Below, piece by piece: positions 17,114 to 26,261 of a stretch of DNA of 52,289 bases. Below the pieces are notes generated by a model. It saw only the letters and a list, made by a program, of their open reading frames with translations, was not told where the DNA came from and made no database searches. A program made the position numbers and the translations under genes. The first letter of the stretch is position 1; every line of letters begins with the position of its first letter. The stretch comes from Myxococcales bacterium (GTDB lineage: Bacteria > Myxococcota > Myxococcia > Myxococcales > Myxococcaceae), in assembly GCA_016191815.1 (NCBI GenBank), contig JACPVI010000011.1, positions 1 through 52,289 of the forward strand, written 5' to 3'.

Positions 17114-18132
17114 AGCGGCTCGCCGCCGTTTCGGGCCAGCTCGGCCACCGCCCGCACCCAGGCGGGGTGCGCGTTCAAAGACGGCACCAGTGTCAGCTCC
17201 CGGCCCCCCTCGGCGAGGAAGCTCTCCCTCCCGCGGATGCCGATCTCCTCCAGCGTCTCCAGGCAATCCGCCACGAAGGCCGGGCAGACGACCGCCAGGC
17301 GGCCCACGCCGCTCCTCGCCAGCGCGCGGATGCGGACGTCCGTGAACGGCTCGATCCACCTGGCTCCGAAGCGCGACTGGAACGACACCCCGTAGCGGTC
17401 CGGCGGAAGCTCGAGCCTCACCGCGAGCCTCCGGGCGGTCTCGAACGCCTGCGCCCGGTAGCAGCCGCGATTCGCCTCGGAAATCCGCTCGCAGCAGGAG
17501 GGAGAGGAGAGGCAGTGCTTCCCGCCCGGATCCATTCGCCGGAGCTGCCGCACCGGCAAGCCGTGGAAGCTGAACAGCACCTGCTCCGGCCGGCCAGACT
17601 CGAGCACCGGCCGGGCGACCTCCGCGAAGGCGTCCAGAAACCCACTCGACGCGTAGAACGGCGGCACCCACTTCGCCCGAGCGCCCGGCCACTCGCTCGT
17701 GAGCAGCCCCTTCACCCGCTCCACCGTGGACTGCGTGGTGGAGAGGGAGAGCTGCGGATAGAGGGGAAGCACCGTCAACTCCTCCACGCCCCTCCCCCGA
17801 AGCGCCGCGAGCGCCGAGGACACCGACGGGCTGCCGTATCGCATCCCCAGCTCGACGTGGTACTCGGCGGCCAGCTCTTTCGCCACCGCCTCCGCCAGGG
17901 CGCGCCCGTGCACGAGCAAGGGCGAGCCTCCCTCCGTCCAGATTTTTCGGTAGGCCTCCGCCGACCTCGAGGGCCGAAATGGCAGGATGACGAGCTGCAA
18001 CAACGCCCACCGAGCCGGGGGACTCAGGTCGATGACGAGCGGATCGGAGAGGAACTCCCGAAGGTAGCGGCGAACCTCGGGCGCCCGCGGCGCGTCGGGC
18101 GTGCCCAGGTTGACGAGCAAGAGCCCCTTCAT
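17107..18132 (-). CDS. hemH: Ferrochelatase
   Basis: 341 aa, the normal length. It inserts Fe2+ into protoporphyrin IX (or coproporphyrin III, depending on the pathway) in the last steps of heme synthesis. Hallmarks are LLVNLGTPDAP, GLLQ-type helices, the metal-ligand loop FSFHGLPVRQL, YGVSFQSRFG, and CPAFVADCLETLEEI. A Cys-rich stretch, CLSSPSCCER, is typical of many proteobacterial enzymes. The ATG at 18132 overlaps the apaG stop by one base (TGATG); an upstream TTG at 18135 is less likely. Confidence 0.95.
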   Translation of the reverse strand: MKGLLLVNLGTPDAPRAPEVRRYLREFLSDPLVIDLSPPARWALLQLVILPFRPSRSAEAYRKIWTEGGSPLLVHGRALAEAVAKELAAEYHVELGMRYGSPSVSSALAALRGRGVEELTVLPLYPQLSLSTTQSTVERVKGLLTSEWPGARAKWVPPFYASSGFLDAFAEVARPVLESGRPEQVLFSFHGLPVRQLRRMDPGGKHCLSSPSCCERISEANRGCYRAQAFETARRLAVRLELPPDRYGVSFQSRFGARWIEPFTDVRIRALARSGVGRLAVVCPAFVADCLETLEEIGIRGRESFLAEGGRELTLVPSLNAHPAWVRAVAELARNGGEPLQ

Positions 18133-18512
18133 CAATGCAGCGCGTACGGAAGCGTGAGGGGGAACTCGCCGATCTGCGCCTCGAACTGCTCGGCCGAGCG
18201 GCGGGCCATCTGGTAGCTGCCTCGCATGGTGCCGAAGGGGGTGCGAAGCATCACCCAGCTCGTGTAGCGAAAGCGCTGCCCGGGAGCCAGCTCCGGCTTT
18301 TGCCCGACCACGCCCTCTCCCCTCACCTCTTCCACCCGGCCGTCGGCGTCAGTGATCACCCAGTGGCGGCTCTGCAGCCGCGCCGGCTCGGTCCCCAAGT
18401 TGGCGATCTCCACCGTGTAGGTGAAGGCGAACTGCCCGGCCTCGGGCAACGAGCGCTCTGCCCAGTACTCCGGCGTCACCGTCACCTCGATTCCCTCGGT
18501 GGTGGTCTTCAT
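18132..18512 (-). CDS. apaG: ApaG-domain protein (Co2+/Mg2+ efflux-type name)
   Basis: 126 aa from ATG 18512, matching the size of E. coli ApaG. Conserved blocks are FTYTVEIANLG, QSRHWVITDADG, EVRGEGVVGQKPELAPG and TPFGTMRGSYQM. The fold is a fibronectin-type beta sandwich; the biochemical role is not established. It is translationally coupled to hemH. An in-frame TTG at 18524 is an alternative start. Confidence 0.95.
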   Translation of the reverse strand: MKTTTEGIEVTVTPEYWAERSLPEAGQFAFTYTVEIANLGTEPARLQSRHWVITDADGRVEEVRGEGVVGQKPELAPGQRFRYTSWVMLRTPFGTMRGSYQMARRSAEQFEAQIGEFPLTLPYALH

Positions 18513-18627
18513 CCGAACCGGCAATGTCTCAAGCCGGGAGGCGCGGGCGCAAGCCTCAGCGGGCCTGGGCGGGCGGATCCTCGCGGTCCTGCCGGTCGCG
18601 GTCGCGCCCGTCCACCCGCACGCTCGC

Positions 18628-19578
18628 CTAGGGGTGGCCGTTGGGGCCTGGAGGAGGCCACACCACCGAGAACACCACCGAGGCGGTCAGGGTCACCCCG
18701 ATGAATCCGAGCGAGCCAAGGATCATCTCCGTCTGGTACGCCTCGCCCAGGTCGAAGAACGTCTCGACGATCATCTTCACGCCGACGAACGCCAGCACCA
18801 CCGACAGCCCCACCTTGAGGTAGTGGAACTTGTCCATCAGCGAGGCCACCAGGAAGAACAGCGAGCGCAGGCCGAGGATGGCGCAGGCGTTCGAGGTGTA
18901 GACGATGAAGGGATCCTGGCTGATCCCGAGGATGGCCGGGATGGAGTCCAGCGCGAACAAGAGGTCGGTGGTCTCGACCACGATGAGGATGAGGAACAGG
19001 GGCGTCGCCATCAGCCGCCCGGCCTGCCGCACGAAGAACTTCTTCCCGCTTTCGCCGGAGGAGATCGGCAGGTAGCGCCGTGCCAGCTTGAGGACCCGGT
19101 TCTGCTCGGGGTCCACCCCTCCGTCGTCCTTGGAGAAGGCCATCTTCCAGGCGGTCCAGGTGAGGAAGACCCCGAACCCGTACAAAAGCCAGTGGAAGCG
19201 GGCCACCAGCGCGGTGCCGGCCAGGATCAGCGCCCCCCGCATGATCAGCGCCCCCAGGATCCCCCAGTACAGCAGGTGGTGCTGGTGCTCGTGCTTGACC
19301 TTGAAGAAGGCGAACACCATCAGGAAGACGAAGAGGTTGTCGACCGAGAGCGCCTTCTCCACCACGTACCCGGTGAAGTACGGCACCGCCAGCTTCATCC
19401 CCGAGTGCCACCAGATGAGGCCGCCGAAGGCCACCGCGATGCTGATCCAGATCGCCGACCAGACCGCCGCGGCCCTGGTGGTGACGATCCCTCCCCTCCT
19501 CTGGGTGACCCCGAGGTCGAGGGCGATCATCCCCAGCACCGCTACGTTGAAGGCTACCCAATGCGCCGCAGTTCCCAA
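18628..19578 (-). CDS. TerC-family integral membrane protein
   Basis: 316 aa with about eight to nine membrane helices. TerC hallmarks include EKALSVDNLFVFLMVFAFF and VVETTDLLFALDSIPAIL, whose Asp residues are thought to bind metal. TerC/Alx/MeeF proteins export Mn2+, protecting metallated enzymes, and were first linked to tellurite resistance. The start is TTG 19578, supported by a gagaggag ribosome site 4 nt upstream. No riboswitch is apparent in the short upstream gap (19579-19635). Confidence 0.94.
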   Translation of the reverse strand: MGTAAHWVAFNVAVLGMIALDLGVTQRRGGIVTTRAAAVWSAIWISIAVAFGGLIWWHSGMKLAVPYFTGYVVEKALSVDNLFVFLMVFAFFKVKHEHQHHLLYWGILGALIMRGALILAGTALVARFHWLLYGFGVFLTWTAWKMAFSKDDGGVDPEQNRVLKLARRYLPISSGESGKKFFVRQAGRLMATPLFLILIVVETTDLLFALDSIPAILGISQDPFIVYTSNACAILGLRSLFFLVASLMDKFHYLKVGLSVVLAFVGVKMIVETFFDLGEAYQTEMILGSLGFIGVTLTASVVFSVVWPPPGPNGHP

Positions 19579-19635
19579 GCTGCTCCTCTCAAGCGGGGCC
19601 GGGCACAGTAGCCGTTTTGGCCGTCATGCGGGCCA

Positions 19636-21776
<2,141 letters not shown>

Positions 21777-21780
<4 letters not shown>

Positions 21781-24700
21781 TCCCCTCTTTGTAGAGGAGG
21801 GCGACCCTCAAGGCTATCTTCCCCGTAGAGAAGAGCCACCGGGAATGCCGAGAGCAGCTCGCTCGCCATGAGGCGGCTCATGCCCGCTCCCCGCTCGGGG
21901 CGGTGCGCCCTTCCGGTGAAGACGTCCCTCAGGGCCTTCCCGGACAGCTCCTCGGGCAGCTCGGCGAAGGTGCCCGAGAAAGCGCCGGAGAGCCCTCCGC
22001 GGCCGTTGAGCAGGTGGACCACCAGCCGGGGCGCCACCGCCACCGCCCACCCCTCCGGCCCGCGGCGGCAGAGGCCGACGAGGTGCGAGGAGCGCGGCCC
22101 CCCGAAGTCCAGCGGAAGGTAGGCGCCGGTGTTGAACAGCGCCCCCATCCTCCGCCGGAGCCGAAGAGCCTGGGCGGTGAGGTACAGCTTGGCCCTCCCG
22201 TCGTCCAGCTCGGCGAACAACTCTCGGCAGAGCCCCTCCCGGTCGCGCTCGGCCGCACGGTCCAGCTCCTCGAGCAGCCTCCACCGCAGCTCGTAGTCCA
22301 CCGGCCTTCGGTTGTCCGGATCCACCAGCGAGAGGTTCCAAAGCTCGCAGCCCTGGTAGAAGTCCGCCGTGCCGGGAGAGGCGGCCTTGAGCAGCACCTG
22401 CGAGAGCGAGTTGAGCTGCCCGGGCCGCTCGATGCGTCGCTTGAAGCGGAACGCCTCCTCGACCAGCTCGCCGCCCGACTTGGGATCCAAGCACCCCTCC
22501 ACGAAGCGCTCCACCGCCGCCTCGTAGGCGCGGTCCGGATTCACCCAGCTGGAGTTGACCTTCGCCTCCCGGACCGCCTTGAGCATGTAGTCCCGAAGCC
22601 TCAGGCGGAAGCTCTCTAGGCCCGCCTCGTCAAGCGGCCCGCCCATCGGCCAGGCCCCCACCACCGTCTGGTAGAAGTGGTACTCCTCGTTCCGATCGGG
22701 CGCCAGCCACTCCTCCACCCAGCTCTTGTGGCGCTGGCAGAGGCGGGAGAAGGCCTGCACCCGCTCCTCCCACTCCGAGGGCAGCTCCGAGAGCACGTGC
22801 AGCCGGGCGCGGACGTCCTCGCTGCGCTTGGTGTCGTGGGTGGAGGTGCACAACAGCGACGCCGGCCAGCTCTCCACCCGCTCCTGGTTTCGCAGGTGGA
22901 AGGTAGCCACCGCGGTGCCGAACCTCTCGGGCTCGCCGCCCACCTCGTTGAGCGAGATGAGCCGGTTGTAGACGTAGAACGCGGTGTCCTCGACGCCCTT
23001 GGCCATCACCGGCCCGGTCACCTGCTGGAGCTTCTGGGCGAAGCGCAGCATCACCTTTCGCTCTCGCTCGTCGACGTGCTCGGGGTAGCGGCGGAGCAGC
23101 ACGTCTCTGAGGAAATCGAAGATGGAAACGTTGATGCTCGGGTCCTCCTGCTTCGCCCGGGCGATGGTCCACTCGATGTACTGGACGTCGCGCTCGTCCA
23201 CCTCCGGCCGCCAGTCGTCGACGTAGGTCCGGTACACCGGGAAGAGGGCGATCAGCTCCACCAGGGCCTTCCGCAGGCTGTTCAGGGTGAAGTCCCTGGT
23301 GTGGCGGTTCATCTCCGAGATGCGGTTCAGCTCGCGGGCGAGGACGTTGATCTCGCTCGCCATCGAGGCGCTCATCACCAGCCGCTTCTTCTCGACCACC
23401 AGCCGCCGGTAGTCGAAGGAGCGCCCCACGAAGCGCTGGTACACCTCGGTCATCGCCCGCTCCTGGCCGCGGTCCACCAGCACGCCCCCGACGGAGTTGG
23501 CGAACCGGTAGCCAGTGGTGCCGTGCACCGCCCAGGCGTCGGGGATCCGCTCCCTTCCGCCCTGGATCTTCTCCAGCACCACGTACAGGCTACGCCGGAG
23601 CGGCGAATTGGGGTCCGACCGGACCTCTTCCCGAAAGCGTGCCCGGAGCGGCCGCTCGAGCTCTGCCCACTCCTCATCGGCGCGGGGCAGAAGGCGCCGG
23701 CGGCAGCGCTCCAGGAAGAAGCTCTCTTGGAGGTCCAGGAAGTAGGCGGTCGGGTCAAACAGGCCGTCGGGGTGATCGATCCGCACCCCGGTCACCTTCC
23801 CTTCCCCGAGCCAGCGGAGCAAGAGCTGATGGGTGTGGGAGAAGACCTCTGGATCCTCCACCCGGATGGCCGCCAGGCTGTTGATGTCGAAGAAGCGGCG
23901 GTAGTTGATCTCCTCCCCCGCCACTCGCCAATGGGCGAGCCGATGGCAACAGGCGCTCAGCACCTCATCGAGGCGGTCGAACGACCGGGGGTCTCCCACC
24001 TTCCCGTTGATGGTGGCGACGCTGGACTCGATGAAGGACTTGATCGCCGCGCTTCGCTCCGCGAGGGCGGCCAGCCTCCGCTTGACGACCTCTTTCTCCC
24101 GGCTGCGTTCGGCCACCTTCTCGGCTTCGGTCTCGGTGCGCGCCGGCAGGTGCTCGACCGCGGTGAGGACGGACTGCAGCTCGATGAAGTCGAGGTCCGT
24201 GCGCCCGAGGGTGCGCTCCAGCTCCTCCAGCCCCGGTCCCAGCAGCAGGCGGTAGGCCCTGGGAGCGACGGGGAAGGAGAGGTCCTGGTAGCGCACCTCG
24301 AAGCCGCCGTCGGCGAACGCGAGTCTCAGCTCAGCTCGCTCGAGCACCGCCCCGTACTGGTCTCCCAGGATGGGGAGGAGGACCTTGTTCTTGAGCTGCT
24401 CCTTCACCGGGTCCCAGTCCACGTCGAAGAACTTGGCGTAGCGGGAGGAGGGGCCGTTCTCGAGCAGGTCGCGCCACAGGGCATTGCCCCGCTCGATGCC
24501 CATGTGGTTGGGGACGAAGTCCTGCAAGAGCCCCATCCCGTGCTCGGCGAGCGCGGCGCAGAGCTCTTCGTGCTCGGCCTCGCTGCCCAGCTCGGGGTTG
24601 AGGCGGGTGTGGTCGACCACGTCGTACCCGTGGGTGCTTCCCGGCTGAGCGGCGAGGCAGGGAGACGAGTAGAGGGTCGAAACCCCCAGCCGCGAGAGGT

Positions 24701-24839
24701 AGGGCACCACCGCGCGCGCGTCGGAGAAACGGAAGCTGCGGTGGAGCTGCACCCGGTAAGTGGACTGGGGGAGCCGGGAGCGGGCGAGCTCGGACCTCAC
24801 CTGGTCGAACAGCTCGTCGACGCCCTTCGGCGCGGCCAT
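21777..24839 (-). CDS. treY: Malto-oligosyltrehalose synthase TreY
   Basis: 1020 aa from ATG 24839. It converts the reducing end of maltodextrins from alpha-1,4 to the alpha,alpha-1,1 linkage of trehalose. Family features are STYRVQLHRSFRFSDAR, YLSRLGVSTLYSSPCLAA, GSTHGYDVVDHTRLNPE, FVPNHMGIERGN, VTGVRIDHPDGLFDP and GVEDTAFYVYNRL. GlgX follows with a 4-bp overlap. The partner hydrolase TreZ is not in the window. An upstream extension to 24938 exists in frame but lacks family similarity. Confidence 0.96.
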
Positions 24840-24914
24840 GGCGCGTGCATAGCCCGCCGCGAGAGGTGCCGCACCGCGCGCCTCTCCGATGCGACCACTG
24901 CTGGACGCAAGCAA

Positions 24915-24947
24915 AGAGGGCCTGTCCTTTCGGAGCACAGGCCCTCT
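24915..24947 (-). terminator. Rho-independent terminator after the SWIB gene
   Basis: An 11-bp perfect inverted repeat (AGAGGGCCTGT at 24915-24925 and ACAGGCCCTCT at 24937-24947) with an 11-nt loop. On the minus strand the stem is followed by TTTGCTTGC. It lies 24 bp beyond the SWIB stop and before treY, so it separates the two units. Confidence 0.8.
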
Positions 24948-24970
24948 CGGGAGAAACGATCAACGAACCG

Positions 24971-25270
24971 CTAGCTGAGGTGCTTGGCCACCAGGGCGGT
25001 CATCTTGAACATGTCGACCGACGACTTGCCGCCGAAGATGGGCCGCAGCTTGTCGTCCGCGTGGATGATCTTCCTCTGCTGGGGATCCTGCAGCTTGTTC
25101 TTCTTGATGTAGTCCCACACGCGGCTGGTGACCTCGGTCCGCGGGATGGGCTTGTCGCCGACAATCGCGGCCAGCTCTGGTGAGGGCTGGAGCGGCTTCA
25201 TGAAGGCGGCATTGGGCTTACGCTTGGTGGTCTTCTTCGCGGTCTTCTTCGCTGTCTTCTTGGCGGGCAT
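24971..25270 (-). CDS. SWIB/MDM2-domain protein
   Basis: 99 aa. A lysine/alanine/threonine-rich histone H1-like N-terminus (AKKTAKKTAKKTTKRK) precedes a SWIB domain: MKPLQPSPELAAIVG, VTSRVWDYIKKNKLQDP, RKIIHADDKLRPIFG and FKMTALVAKHL. Bacterial SWIB proteins occur in chlamydiae and myxobacteria and are thought to be chromatin- or topoisomerase-associated. ATG 25270 is used, with a ggggaggag ribosome site 11-12 nt upstream. An open frame continues upstream across the divergent repeat gene but is a low-complexity shadow. Confidence 0.93.
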   Translation of the reverse strand: MPAKKTAKKTAKKTTKRKPNAAFMKPLQPSPELAAIVGDKPIPRTEVTSRVWDYIKKNKLQDPQQRKIIHADDKLRPIFGGKSSVDMFKMTALVAKHLS

Positions 25271-25529
25271 TCTCGTTGAGTCTCCTCCCCTCAAGGGGAC
25301 GTTAGCGGCTTCGTGCACGAAAGCCGGGAGGCGCCTCCTAGCAGACGCGGCCGGCGAAAAACAGCCCTTCGTGGGACTTTTTTGAGGGCGGACCCGGCGG
25401 AGTGCACAAATCCGCAGGCTGTGCAAGGGTCCCTTACAAAAGCGGCGCACAACCGCGACGGACGGGCCGCGACAATTTGACCAAGGTAACAACCGACTGG
25501 TACGCAGACAGGAGCCCAGGGGGACGTCC
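25271..25529. other. Divergent intergenic region
   Basis: This 259-bp gap carries the regulatory regions of the SWIB gene (-) and the repeat-protein operon (+). It contains a 12-bp palindrome GGAGGCGCCTCC (25327-25338) and a TTGACC (25477-25482) that could be a -35 for the plus operon, though no good -10 follows. No gene or RNA is recognisable. Confidence 0.4.
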
Positions 25530-26243
25530 ATGGCAAAAATCACTCGCAAGAGCCCGAGCATGCCGAAGTTTCCGCGGGAGCTGCCGAAGAAGCCGCGGAC
25601 GGAGAGCCCGAAGAAGCCGGTCACGCCGAAGCGGCCGAAGGTGAGCATTCCGAAGCCGGGCAGGCCGGAGAAGCGGCCGCCGCGGCCAATCCCGGAGATT
25701 GCGCCCGACAGACCAGGCAAGCGGCCGCCGAAGCCGCGGCCGATTCCCGAGGTGGCTCCGGAGATTCGTCCCCCGCGGCCGCCGCGCCCGCCGAGGCCGG
25801 AGATTCGGCCTATTCCGGAGATTCGTCCGGAAATCCGCCCGGAGATCCGACCCGAGATCCGGCCCATCCCCGAGATTCGTCCGGAGATCCGGCCCCTCCC
25901 CGAGATCCGGCCCCTCCCCGAGATTCGTCCGGAGATCCGGCCCCTCCCCGAGATCCGGCCCATCCCCGAGATTCGTCCGGAGATCCGGCCCCTCCCTGAG
26001 ATCCGGCCCATCCCCGAGATACGGCCGGAGATCCGGCCCCTCCCTGAGATTCGGCCCATCCCCGAGATCCGTCCGGAGATCCGCCCCCTCCCCGAGGTCG
26101 CGCCGGAGATCCGGCCCATCCCGGAGATTCGTCCAGAGATCCGCCCCATCCCGGAAGTGGCCCCCGAGATACGGCCGGAGATCCGCCCGATCGCCGAGGT
26201 CGCGCCAAATCGGCCGATCCGCCGGAGGGGCGACGACACCTAG
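25530..26243 (+). CDS. Proline-rich EIRP-repeat protein (candidate modified-peptide precursor)
   Basis: 237 aa. The first 50 residues are Lys/Pro/Arg rich (MAKITRKSPSMPKFPREL). From about residue 78 the sequence is almost entirely EIRP units joined by LP, IP or directly, about 25 copies, with three PEVAP/AEVAP variants near the end and a tail RPIRRRGDDT. There is no signal peptide, membrane helix, Cys or Trp and no family I recognise. ATG 25530 has a strong agggggac ribosome site; the stop is 18 bp before the next gene. The following genes encode an AMMECR1 fusion and a RiPP-type radical SAM enzyme, so I infer it may be their substrate. A structural proline-rich protein is the alternative. 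Confidence 0.75.
   Translation: MAKITRKSPSMPKFPRELPKKPRTESPKKPVTPKRPKVSIPKPGRPEKRPPRPIPEIAPDRPGKRPPKPRPIPEVAPEIRPPRPPRPPRPEIRPIPEIRPEIRPEIRPEIRPIPEIRPEIRPLPEIRPLPEIRPEIRPLPEIRPIPEIRPEIRPLPEIRPIPEIRPEIRPLPEIRPIPEIRPEIRPLPEVAPEIRPIPEIRPEIRPIPEVAPEIRPEIRPIAEVAPNRPIRRRGDDT
25875..26106 (+). repeat. Tandem repeat, 48-bp higher-order unit
   Basis: Within the repeat gene, DNA units coding EIRPLPEIRPIPEIRP recur in tandem about three times with few changes, flanked by shorter 12-bp and 15-bp units. Synonymous changes (gagatccgg versus gagattcgt) alternate regularly, which suggests recent duplication of a 48-bp block. It is coding, not a CRISPR: there are no unique spacers. Confidence 0.75.
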
Positions 26244-26261
26244 GCGGAAAAAGGTCCAAGC

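Noticed and set aside
25800-26200. CRISPR-like repetition
   Set aside because: Units are contiguous coding repeats without unique spacers.
25271-26239. Upstream extension of the SWIB gene through the EIRP repeats (SGRISG repeats) on the minus strand
   Set aside because: The repeat is open in several frames because of its 3-base periodicity. The plus frame has its own strong ribosome site, stop and downstream operon; the SWIB domain has a good ATG at 25270.
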